Shown: positions 40,912-51,707 of the stretch, one piece after another
How the letters are laid out: every line of letters starts with the position of its first letter
How positions within the stretch are numbered: the stretch's first letter is position 1
NCBI GenBank assembly: GCA_018257865.1
Contig: JAEUBA010000065.1
Coordinates: 62,001-126,000, forward strand
DNA: 64,000 nucleotides
Direction of reading: 5' to 3'
Origin: Stereocaulon alpinum
Lineage: Eukaryota; Ascomycota; Lecanoromycetes; Lecanorales; Stereocaulaceae
Translations under genes and position numbers: made by a program
The notes under the pieces: model-generated
The model's input: the letters and a program-made list of their open reading frames with translations, nothing else
The model's database searches: none
What the model was told of the DNA's origin: nothing

Positions 40912-43510
40912 TCACGCAAGTACTCCGACTGGCTGTTCAGGAGCGTCCTGCCAGAACTCTTCAACTTCAACTTCGTTCTTGTCTCCATCTTCGTCTTCAT
41001 CTTCGTCTTCATCGACGTCTTCATCTTCGTCTCCATCTTCGTCTCCATCTTCGTCTCCATCTTCGTCTCCATCTTCGTCTCCATCTTCGTCTCCATCGTC
41101 GTCTTCATCTTCTTCACTGACATCTGTCTCAGGTCTCGAACACTGGGCATCATCGACACTGTCGAGTAGCTCTTCGAAGGCAGAATACCATTCTTCAGTA
41201 TCAAGATCACGAGGTTCCCCGGCCCACCTCGCCCAATTGTCGTTGGAATCTCTACGCCATTGAGCATAGTCTTTCGGTGTGCAGCCATCCATGTCCGCTT
41301 TTGTGCTGTCCAATCCGTTTAGGCGTTTCCTCTTCAGTATATCTAAAGTCTCGATATCGGCAAAGAGTGCAGCGTAGTGGAGTAAAGTGCGCCCATGGTG
41401 TCCCGAAACGTTGTAGTGGAGATCAGCGTTGTCCAGCAATATTTTCAGCACCTTGTGGCAATTGTACATCAGAGCGACATGCAGAGCAGGCGTCCCTTTG
41501 AAGGTTTTCGCATTGATATCAGCACCTCTCCCTAGCAAGCCAGCTACCGTGTATTGTTTATTTTCTTCGGTTGCTAAATGCAGCGGTCTCTTGCCTTCAT
41601 TATCTTGAGATTCAATGTCTCCGCCATACTGCAGGAGGATGTCAACAAACGTCATGTCTACCCCTGACGAGGCAGCGAAGCTCAACGCCGTTTGGCCAAA
41701 CCTGTCTTTGAGACCCACATCTGCTCTCGAGTCCAGCAAAAGCTCCATACAAGTGCTATGTCGTGCGTAAAGCGACCAGTGCAGTGGGCTCCGCCCAACT
41801 AAATAACTACTGTTGGGATCCGCCCCACAACGGAGTAGTCGATTAACACCCTCCGCGTCCCCTTTTTGCGCAGCCCACGATAGAGTTGTCCTGCCATGCA
41901 CGTCCTTCATATCTATTGAAGAACGAAGATTTGAGGAGAGTACGCTATCAAGAGTTCTGCCTGAAATCCCGAGATATGCCGTGTGAAGTTCGGAGAATTG
42001 TAGAAGATCAAGCTGTGTATCGCCATCAAACAGGCCACGAAGTCGACGCATATACCGGTTGCTCTGACTTGTACTCAAGAGCTTTTCCCATGCAAGCGTG
42101 TATGGTGAGCTTACAAATTGTTACTACTAGTGTATAGATGAGGGGGTTTTGAGAAAGTGCGCACCTTTTGGCATTGTTTTCTTGGAATTTGTCAGAACCC
42201 GCACGAATCAGAAGTTCAGCTGTGTCAAATCGGTTGTAATTAATTGCGAACTAGTAACGTTTTCAGACCGGCTGAGAAGATCATCATACTGAGTCTTACA
42301 TGAAGCAGAGAGTAACTGTCTGGAGTGACATCGAAGACAGAAGCCTCGCCATTCGCTAATAACCGTTTGACCTCAGCATCGAAACCCCTCATCACACAAA
42401 GGAAGATGTAAGCATCGTCAGGGCGCAAGTTGAAGATTCGAAGAACCACTTCTGGGCCCTTGGGTTGTCTGCAAGCCATTGTAATAGCCAGCGCGCGATG
42501 AACAAACCATCTTGGAAAGACGTATTGGATCCGTGTCGACCTTCCTCGACACCTCACATTCTTGCATCCTTGCGAGGACCATGGCGAGGCTGAGTAACCT
42601 ACGAAGAGTGACCCGAAGACAGCATCCAGGAATCCGGGACTTTCAAAGCGTACGTGCTTGTGACATGAGCAGTTGCAATCTGGACCACAGGAGTTCCGAA
42701 ACATCTCGAATGTTGTAGCAGACGGTTGCTCATCGTTCTTTTGTGGAGCAAGCTCTACCGCACCAGTCGCTGGGGCAACTTGAAGCTCATCTAATGCCGA
42801 GCTCAACTGAAATACGGCATCAGACCCTGTTTCCGTGTCGTTTTGTGTTTGAGTGGCGTGCGGCACTCGAACTAGCGAACGCTCAGGTACATCCGTGGTA
42901 TCATCAGCTACGGGCAAGGCGTACTCACAAGCCGAATTGTCACCCATAGGCGAATGGATTCTCATTGCATGTAGTGAAACAGACACACCCTGTAGCTGAG
43001 CAAATCCCCGAAGCGAGATGGACCTATCGGACATTAGCATTAGCAAGACGTGGTAATCCTTTATTGCATTCATTTTGCGGCTTACGAATTCAGAATGGAC
43101 AGTGCAGATGACAATGACACTTTGTCACCTCGAATTTCATCCTTGAGTTCGCGTACCTCTCCTTCTAGTCGAAGCCAGACGGAACGATCGAGCCTTAACT
43201 CATTACCTGTGCCCTTGACCGTAGTAAGCTTGTATGCAAGTAAGCTCTGCAACTTCAACAGCGTCGATTTCACTTTCTCTAGGACTCGGCCAATGCTCGT
43301 TACGGGTTCTGTTCCGGTAATTTCCAGATGTTCCTGGAGAAGATTGTCGACATCTTGCAAGACGCCTTGGATGTCAGCAACCTCATTACTAAGAGCTAGA
43401 AGAATGTCCGGCGCGTTTTTGAGGCTTATGATCTTCTTGAGGCCATTACTAAGGGAACTACCAGCTTGGAAAATGGCGATTATGCCCGCGGTCACGGATA
43501 AAGGGTCCAT
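40912..43510 (-). CDS. Ankyrin-repeat protein with fungal STAND-type N-terminal domain, 798 aa, four exons
   Basis: Exons are 43086..43510, 42300..43023, 42165..42250 and 40912..42073, summing to 799 codons. All junctions are GT-AG and phase-consistent. The N-terminal domain (1-142; MDPLSVTAGIIAIFQAGSSL) is the helical module that starts many fungal NACHT/ankyrin and HET-related proteins (PF17111-like). A linker leads to a cysteine cluster near 250 (CGPDCNCSCHKHVRFESPGF) and a WSSQGCKNVRCRGR segment common in such proteins. Ankyrin repeats run from about 385 to 690 (DVHGRTTLSWAAQKGD, VGRSPLHWSLYARHST, DRFGQTALSFAASSGV, NEGKRPLHLATEENK). The C-terminus is an Asp/Glu/Gly tract encoded by a 12-bp minisatellite. 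There is no NTPase domain, so it is not itself a STAND ATPase. A role in non-self or stress signalling is only suggested by the architecture. Confidence 0.85.
41027..41098 (-). repeat. 12-bp minisatellite encoding an acidic DG-rich tract
   Basis: The plus strand shows about six near-perfect copies of a 12-bp unit (tcttcgtctcca), flanked by imperfect units from about 40970 to 41115. On the coding strand it specifies repeats of Asp-Glu-Asp-Gly near the C-terminus of the ankyrin protein. The unit is a multiple of three, so copy-number changes keep the frame. Confidence 0.85.
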
Positions 43511-46500
43511 ATCGCATGTTGATAAGGAGGTGAGTCGTTGTCGGTAAGGCTATCAGGAATTGAAGCTTGCTAGCGTGTCGGACTTTGGCGACACCAAACC
43601 CCATGGCGGGGCAGAACTTCACAATGCATCCAACAAACCAAATCATAACATCGCAACGTTGCTCTGACCTTATTAATGAAGAAGCTTCTACAACACTTTT
43701 TTCGTTGCTCGAAAATCTATTATTGGTACTAAAACCACCCAATTTTCATGACCTCGTAACTTAGGCCTACCTTCACCAGGCCATCTTCTTTTGGTGGTGG
43801 GGCACTTACCGAGGTTGTCCCTTAGGGTTATGCCTGGACCCGCGGGACAAATCACAAATGTAAGCCGTGATTAGAGCCACATGATTGTGAGGATGCTGAC
43901 TCAATGGTGGAGCAGAACCTTCCGGCAGTTGAAGCGGCTTGCCTCGTGGTTCCCGTCTGAAGATTCACCCGGTGCATGTAAGCATCGAGTACTATTTTTA
44001 GATAAGCCAGCTTATTGCACGCTTTCTGGAACGTTCGGTAGATATGTCGTGTTTCAATGCTTGGTAAATGCATTTGAGTCATACTTTGGTTTGCAAATAA
44101 TCTGAACTATTTGATATTCGCTCTGTACTAGGCTACTCCTCCGTACGCGTGTGGTCCTGTTGGAGGCATAGCATGTTATCAATAAGTAATCAATTCAGCC
44201 CTAGGTTAAACCTTATGCCTGTAAGTCGCAGTAAACATGCAGGCATTTTGTCGTCCGTTGTCCGATACTATTCTTGCACACGGCATGCTGTGCGCGTTAG
44301 GCGCCCAGGCCTCCATGGGTGTCTACCTTAGAAGCGAAGTGTTCAGTCAGCGAATAAGTCAGCGAACAAAGATTTTAACATCCGAGTGTACCTGCATGAG
44401 AGCCACGTGTGCATAATCGTTGATCTGCATGTTGACGTTTAGGGGCTGAGTAGGGATCGCTTGTGATAGGTACGATCCTTCTCTGTCACAGATATCACAA
44501 ACGCCGCAGCTGCATGTTTCATACAACCAGGAGCGAACGAAGGCACTGTTCGCTTGTTTCCGGCGCAGCCCTTTCGCAGGGGTTTGAGCCTTGCAAGTTT
44601 CATGTGGCAGCATTATTGCGGGTTAATTTGCTGCTCAGTCATGTCTATGCACGCTAATTTGTAACGTAGATGTACAGGTACATTGATTCCGGCATTGCGA
44701 TCAGCGTTTGACACACGCCTGAGCGTCCAATTCTTTGGGGGAAAATCGACATTTGAGAGCAGAAGGTCTGTGAGACACGTTTCAAATCGAAAAAGGGATC
44801 TACCAAGGAAGCCGGCTCTTGAAGAAAGCGTTTTGATGCCAAGCAAGAAGTTCCTGAAGACATCCGCCGGCATGTTCGGGAAGCCACATGGCGGCTGCAC
44901 CATGGCTGTTATCGGCCAGGATCCGGGCAGGGATAATCCTATTCATTTCCTTCGCATCTGCCTGGGTGCCAACATTGATCTCCTTTTCCTGTGGCTGGGC
45001 TGCGCAAAAGCAAAACTTAGACTCGGGCAAGCATGAATTGATGCTTTGAGTTGTTAACGCCAGGATCTCTGCTCGCCATGTCATTTGACTTCGCCCTTAT
45101 AGCCGCAACTATGAAGTCCCAGGGTACTCAACTGGGAGCATCATGGCGCAAACAGATTTAGGGACGTGTACGTGCGTAATGGAGATGATGGGAATCTTGG
45201 GCAGTTTGCCACCATCAGCCTACCGGCAAAGCAGCGCACCGCCAGTCGTTCAATTACTAGTCCATGTGGAGTACGGGATAGAGAATATGAACATTCAAAA
45301 TGTCACGGTGTCTTATCACAGATCCACTTTGCATGAAACGGATGGGACGATCCACAGCGGCGGAAGTGCAGCCCCGATCCCGGCAGCAGTACCCTTGTTT
45401 CTAGCGCCCTTCTAGACACATAAGCCACTACCCACCAGAGTGGTAGCCATTAACGAAAGGTGAGATGAGATGCGAGAATGCAATGTTAATCATGGAAAGA
45501 GCCGCGCATGATACATGGCATCCCTCGGAAGAAAATGACTTTTACGATGAGCAGTACTACAGTAGTATATTACCGTAGTGGGCGAGCGGACCTCTGACTC
45601 TATGACCATGGTAAGCGACGCCGGATGCGCAGGTAAGGCTCGTGACACGGGCTTGCCGTATGAGAATGAGTATCGTGGACAGAGCGATCTTATTGCGCAG
45701 AAGGGATTTGACTCAAGGTACGTGCCTATGACTCGAAGAACTTTTACTTTTTGAGGCCTTATTCATATTGACGTCTAAGTGTCAGCCTTGGGCATTGATC
45801 AATCAATTATAGAAATGCGAGAGATTATATCGCATACGAGAGCGACAAGCCAATAGATCAAACGGGTTAAGGTAGACTTTTTTCCAGCCAGTGTGCAGTG
45901 TGCAGTGTGCAGCCAGACCGGCGGGGATGGCTGGGATGCGAGATTCCGCTTTAGTGGCTTCGCGCCAATGCAGGAACGAGAGCCCAAAGGTACCTTAGAG
46001 CAATGTTTGACAGGGATGACCAGAGATCCCGGAAACTCTGTTTCGTGACCCGAACGAGAGCTGAGCCCTGAATCACCTAGAACCAGTGACCTAACCTGCT
46101 AACTCCGTAATCTGGTAGGCACCCAGCGGAGCCCTGTTAGGCACAATCACTAATGGACGGCCTACCACAGACACCCGGCCGTTAATCCTAACTTAACTTG
46201 ACTGTTCTAGTCTTTGCCGTAGAAATGTTAGAACTTGAAACGGCCGCAGGACCCCTGCACAAAAAGAAAACAGAAAAAAAAGAGAGAGTCGTAGCAAAGC
46301 AAATACTCTCACATTTCCCCATTTCTGCGTCATCCTGCAGCCTACTTCCCCCTTTGGCAGTAAAACATCCCAAAATCTACCTGACACAAGACATACCGCA
46401 TCCCTATCACAAAAGTAAACCTCTTCTCCCATTACCGTCTTAATTTGCTGTCTAAACCGTCCCCGTTGTCCAAGGGGTGCCCGCATCACAGAAAATTACG

Positions 46501-46910
46501 TCCGCACACAAAGTCCCCCATCAGTCACTTTCCATCTCACTTTACCTTGCATGACAGTCTTTCCTGCGGCCAATTGATATAATCCGACCTTCTCTGCGAC
46601 CCTAGCTCCGTCTGACGCCTCTCCCTCCACTTCAACAAATCTGCCAAGATTACTCACTCTGGATTCTATTTTCGAAGGAGCAACTCCTGCCTCAAAGGTC
46701 GCCCCAGTCAAATGTACTATACACCACCGCAATCCTAGAGGTTACAAAGATTATCGACGGACTCGGCGACGGATCTCACTTGCAGATACGTTACATCGTA
46801 AGAGCACTTTGTCAACTTCGACTCAGCTCTACTTACGAGTAGCTTGCAGGAACATACACAGCCCAGAATCTATTCTAGTGAGTCACGGTCAGCATCGCGG
46901 CCGCTTTTCT

Positions 46911-46920
46911 AATATATAAG
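46911..46920 (+). promoter_or_regulatory. TATA-like element with pyrimidine-rich initiator
   Basis: AATATATAAG is followed about 10-60 bases on by a CT-rich run and CA dinucleotides, then a purine/CA leader and an ATG at 47001. This is the usual look of an active fungal promoter, but no convincing gene follows beyond a 32-codon ORF. Confidence 0.4.
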
Positions 46921-47000
46921 ATTTGTCTCCTCTCCAGTGTCTCCTCTTCATTCAGACAACAGCTAACATCCTCACCACCCAAAGACACCAAGACGCTCTT

Positions 47001-47099
47001 ATGACCTTCAGCAATACCGCATCAATAATGAACATGGGACGAGGCGCATACGATACCACTGGCGTGCCAAAGCCAAAGCCACCTCCAAAGACCCGGTAA
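47001..47099 (+). CDS. Possible tiny ORF or first exon, 32 codons
   Basis: The frame reads MTFSNTASIMNMGRGAYDTT and then GVPKPKPPPKTR before a stop. The stop overlaps a possible donor (CCCG|GTAATG), so this may be the first exon of a small spliced gene. A later strong donor (GAG|GTACGTACC at about 47252) hints at more exons. I could not assemble a convincing downstream protein. The TATA-type promoter and the Gly/Pro/Lys composition are the only support. Confidence 0.25.
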   Translation: MTFSNTASIMNMGRGAYDTTGVPKPKPPPKTR

Positions 47100-48476
47100 T
47101 GTCTTCTCGAACCTCGCCATGGCTCCAGGGCCTTGATGCGCACCGTTGTCAATATTCGCCAGGCAGTCAATCTCCGCGACTTGCCACCGAGAGCAAGCAG
47201 CCTGGCACTGTGCATCATTGGTCTCTGGGGTAGAAGGAATGACTCCACAGCGAGGTACGTACCGCTAGGACACAGTCACCTGATTGACCCTTACCGCCTA
47301 GCGATGCACGAACCCTGCTAATGTACGCAAGCACAGGTCTAACTCATCCGCGCCATTCGTAATCAAACTTCGTTCCTGTTCGACTGTTTTCTCAGCTTTT
47401 CTCGCTTCCACCTGTCCATTTCGGTTTCGGCGTCCGCATCATAGACTGTATCACCACTACCGCACACGATTCGCCCTTGCCTGAGCATTGTACCACCACC
47501 AATCAATTGCGATTAGCGACGCACTCAGCGATGGAGCGATTTTAGCATTCCTTCTACACCCTTACCACAACACATACGAATTCCCTTGCAGCGGTACATC
47601 GGGTCCCAAACATCGTTCTCGGAGTTCGATTAGAAAGAGCATGGCATTGTTAGGGGAAAAGATACCACAATAGATTATTCGACTTCACAGTCCGGGGGAG
47701 AAAACTGTATCATATTCGGCTTTAGCGTTCTTGGTCCGGCTTGGACCCGTTCGTTTTCGCATCGCTTGGGCGTTCGGGGCATCATTCTACGTGCAGCAAG
47801 ATCTGGCGGGACGTGCAGAGCGCAGGACTCAAGGAAGATGTATGACTGTACACTGTTTCCATAGACGCTCGTTTCCAAAAATATTGCTCCCTCAGAGACA
47901 TAGCTTTTTCCACCACTCTCCAATCGCATTCGTGCAATTCTCACAGAAATCACGATTATACTGTCTTGACGACATTGGCAATTGCCATGCATGCAGGAGC
48001 GCATCCCCAGCACTTGCCACTCAAGTCCTGAAATCCTGACGGGTAAGGAGTAATTCTCACAAATTCAAATTCACCGACTTCCTTCAAAGGATTTTCCCTG
48101 CAGTTGTGCGCGCTAGCCGGTTTAGGCTCACCCAATCGTCATCTCAGCAGTCTCCCCGAGCCATAGAGAGCAAGTCCATCCCCTGGCGCATCCACAAATC
48201 TCCCTCTGCCACGTGAGTCTGACCGACAGCATTTGAAACCGACAGGACCAAGGCCTTGCACAGCCTCCTAGCTCCAGGCATCTACAGTAATCCTGCTAAT
48301 CTTATGCTGACCACATTCCTGCGCTAAGCCCGGCTGTCTTCAGCCGCGGATTACGGATCACCATACGGAGAAGACCGTTTACCATACCCACGCCGTTCCT
48401 GTTAATTGAGATCTAGGTCTGCCCTACGATACCTCACTAAGGACCTTTTTGTCGCCTGGGTCCGTACCTGCATACG

Positions 48477-49458
48477 ATGGCAGATTCTGCTGGTGCTGCG
48501 CCGCCGAAGCCAAGCAGTAGTGTCAAGCTCGTCTTGCTAGGAGAAGCCGCCGTTGGCAAGGTGCGTTGAAACGTTGACATGAGCCTGAGCAAGGGCATCG
48601 CCTTGGCTGCCTCGGCGTCATCTCCTCCTCGGATATGCAAATCAGCATGGCAGCCTGGATGACTGACGTGGTCTGCAGTCATCATTAGTGCTCCGCTTCG
48701 TAAACAATGACTTCCAAGAAAACAAAGAGCCTACCATCGGCGGTGAGCTACCCTGTCCTTCGCCCAATTGCACAAATCCGGCCCTCTCCGATCCAGCCTG
48801 AAGAACGCCTGCCTCTGAGATCACGTCACTGACAATACGACCCAAACACACAGCTGCCTTTCTAACCCAGAAATCTCACCTCCCCCACCGAACCATCAAA
48901 TTCGAAATATGGGACACAGCAGGCCAAGAGCGCTTCGCCTCCCTAGCACCCATGTATTACCGGAATGCACAATCCGCCCTTGTCGTCTACGATCTCACAA
49001 AGCCCACCTCTCTCGTAAAAGCAAAACACTGGGTCGCCGAACTCCAACGACAGGCCAGTCCCGGTATCGTCATCGCCTTAGTAGGCAACAAGCTTGATCT
49101 TACGAACGAAAGCTCCAATGCCTCGAATACGCCTAGCGCCACAGCTACCGAGGGAGCCACAGAAGGCGAAGAGAGCGCCGACGCAGTGGAGGAGAGCGGT
49201 GACGCGAGAAAGATCTCTACAAAGGAGGGGAGGGAGTATGCTGAGGAAGAGGGACTGTTGTTCTTCGAGACGAGCGCCAAGTCGGGCGTTAATGTACAAG
49301 AGGTCTTCACTGCCATCGCGAACGCGATTCCGGAGACGCAGATGAAGACGAGCAAGACAGGGGCTGCTGCGGGTGGTGGGACACAGAGTGCGTTGGGGGC
49401 AGAAAGGGTTAATCTGAACAAGAAAGTTGGAGAGGCAAAGGAAGGGTGTGCTTGTTAG
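48477..49458 (+). CDS. VPS21: Rab5-family small GTPase (Vps21/Ypt5), 250 aa, three exons
   Basis: Exons are 48477..48560, 48679..48742 and 48854..49458, summing to 251 codons. Rab5 GTPases direct early-endosome fusion. G1 is GEAAVGKSSLVLRF, created across the first splice. The switch I/effector region is ENKEPTIGAAFLTQKSH (GAAFLTQ is Rab5-typical), joined across the second splice. G3 is WDTAGQERF, G4 is NKLD and G5 is ETSAKSG. Between G4 and G5 there is an acidic Ser/Ala/Glu/Thr insert of about 40 residues that ordinary Rab5 lacks. The protein ends GCAC, a CxC prenylation site for two geranylgeranyl groups. The long insert makes it larger than yeast Vps21 (210 aa). Confidence 0.93.
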
Positions 49459-49787
49459 ACATGACTTGATGAGGGCAGGTGGTGGAGCAGAAGAGGTGCG
49501 TGAAAGCATAGTCGGTATCGATACATCGGGTTGAGGTGTTCTGCGGAGTCGAGGAGTTGAACAGTCTGCACCATTATGAGAGCATCTGTATCTTCATTGT
49601 AATACGCTTGGTTCATACAGAGTCAATACGGTCTGTTAATGATGTCTTTCTTCAACATCTTTTCAATCAGAAATCTCAATTGAAACACATCAAATCATCG
49701 CCTTTTCCCCTCCTTGCATGTATGCCAACGACTCGCCTTACTCTCAACCATCATCTTATCCGCCTCAGACTTATACTACCCTTTCCA

Positions 49788-49789
<2 letters not shown>

Positions 49790-49827
<38 letters not shown>
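49790..49827. repeat. Poly-C tract, 38 bases
   Basis: An uninterrupted run of 38 cytosines lies about 330 bases past the Rab5 stop. Such a run is prone to slippage in replication, cloning and sequencing, so its true length is uncertain. Confidence 0.9.
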
Positions 49828-50154
49828 TACTGTATTTCCTTTATACCACTATCTACGAGCCACAGAAATTCCTCTGTGTATATGAAACATGTATACCAAC
49901 ACCCATTCAACCCTAACCTCTCCTCTATTCGTGCACGCATCTCCTTTTCCTCATCTCCAATTTACGCATACAATGCTAATCAATCCTACTCAATGAGAGA
50001 AGCACGGTACGCGCTAGATGTATGAAGTTTGTTGCTGGAGTTTAGTGATGTTCTTTCCTTGCTGAGAAGGATGAGCTGTTGATATAAGCTTGTCTATATT
50101 CAAGCTGCTTTTTGCCTTGTTCGCATTGCTGAACGATCATGTGATGGGATGGTG

Positions 50155-50186
50155 TTGAGGATGAGGATGAGGATGAGGATGAGGAT
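50155..50186. repeat. Hexanucleotide (atgagg)n microsatellite
   Basis: About five tandem copies of atgagg lie in noncoding DNA between the Rab5 and Ca2+ ATPase genes. No open frame uses it convincingly. Confidence 0.8.
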
Positions 50187-51707
50187 CGTGGGTTGGGTTG
50201 GGGCTGACATGACTTACGGGAGGGAGGCTGGCGGGGGGGATGCCGGTGTGGCGATGGAGAGGGAAGGGGAGGAAGATTAAGGGGGTAAAAGAAGCGGCAG
50301 GGGAGATGCTGGTCCGGAGAGGGAAGGGGAAGAGAAGGGAGGAGAAGAGGGGACGGCCCGGAAAGCGGTTGGAGGATCTGTTGAATTGTGAAGGAAGTGA
50401 CTAGGGGTAGGGGGATAATGAAAGGATACGCGAAACCGAGCGAAGGATGCGAAGGTGGATGCGTGCCTAAGGTACGTCACCTTTCTGGGAATGGAAAGAT
50501 GGGAGGATCAAGGATCAAACAGCGAAGGATGCGGCGCTCAATGATGCGGTGAGTTGTTTATAGACGGCACGTACTTCATGGATGCGCTATGGAAGAGTAC
50601 ATGGCAGAGTACAAAGTCGTATGACACTTAGACGAAGCAGAAGGAGCTGAAAGATCAACACTTCAGAGGATGCGTGCGTGTGCGGCGTTCAGAGAGAAGG
50701 GCTTTAGGTGAAGGATGCATGCAGAGTTGATTTCAAACCCAATGAAGCTCGACAGAGAGAGATCTAGACGGTCAACAGAAACTTGGAGCGGAGAAGACAG
50801 AGACGAAGGACTTGCTTGCTCAGCCTCTGAATCCTTCCACTTGGAAGAAAAGGATCCGTAACTTAGTCGGCACTATATCATGAAAATTAAGTCTACGGAT
50901 TGAGGGATTCTTGCATATGGATAAGCGTAGGAGCCGGAGGAATCGAAGGAGGAGATGGGGTACGGGGTACATAGGCGGAGTGAAGTCAAAGGAGTCGAAG
51001 GAGTTGAAGGAATTGAAGGAGTTGAATTCAAAGTTGGCGGCTAAGCATCTTGGCCTGCTGAAGCTGCATCGAGTGTCTGTCTAGCCGCCGAGTTCAAGCT
51101 TGACTTTAACTCCTTCAACTGTGGTCAGGACGTGCATGAACTGCCAAGAAGAAGAGCTGAAGTTGAAGTTGAGGTCGGCGGCTAAGGTTGATAAGGATGT
51201 ATAGTCTCAAGATGCGCTTGCCAAGCAGCCAAGGGATATGAACGGTGAGGAGATGAGCTGTTCGACAAGCACCGTTATTGCCCTGCTGTCTGTTGACCCA
51301 ATGCATGGATAATGGTGAGAGAAAGATGCTTCGAGCAGAACATAAACTTCACAGATGCGGATTCTTGGCAGTGAGAGGTAATGTTCAATATGTTCATATC
51401 TTGATGAGTTGATATTAATCCCATCATCCACCTAAATGTACAAGACATTGAATCCATAAGTGACGCTTAAGCATTTTGCAATTAGCGTGAGCTCTTCTCA
51501 GGCCGATGCCTCTCTATGCAATGTCTCCAATCCAATACAAGATCAAAAAGTAAAACCGTCCACCAACACCGTCGAGCCTGTGTCTCATGCCGCTTAATAT
51601 GTTGACATCCACCAGCGCCGCCGCTTTGAAATCAAATGTACAATTCTATATCTTCCATATAAACATTTTCCATACACAACGTCCAATTAATGACCCGTAT
51701 CAAAATG

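Larger units (their letters stand above)
43511..48476. other. Gene-poor 5-kb region
   Basis: No intact gene is supported. Candidate debris on the minus strand at 44359-45084 reads as three adjacent frames (begins MTWRAEILALTTQ, then GFPNMPADVFRNFLLG in another frame), which could be a frameshifted gene. I cannot name a family. A tandem tgtgcag repeat (three units) lies at about 45891-45911. A promoter-like block with TATA at 46911-46920 precedes a tiny ORF at 47001. The remainder shows nothing recognisable. Confidence 0.4.
49459..51707. other. Gene-free 2.2-kb region with simple repeats
   Basis: No supported gene. It holds the 38-base C run (49790-49827), an (atgagg)n array at about 50155-50186, purine-rich sequence over about 50200-51020 and gaaggagttgaa-type repeats near 50990-51030. 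The first part should be the Rab5 3' region; the last about 200 bases are the 3' region of the ATPase. Confidence 0.5.

Noticed and set aside
40898..41263. Serine-rich plus-strand frame (poly-Ser)
   Set aside because: It is the reverse strand of the acidic minisatellite in the ankyrin gene.
15694..49458. Endomembrane fusion gene cluster (VAM7, Rab5, with SED5)
   Set aside because: The genes are far apart with unrelated genes between, on different strands; co-location looks coincidental.
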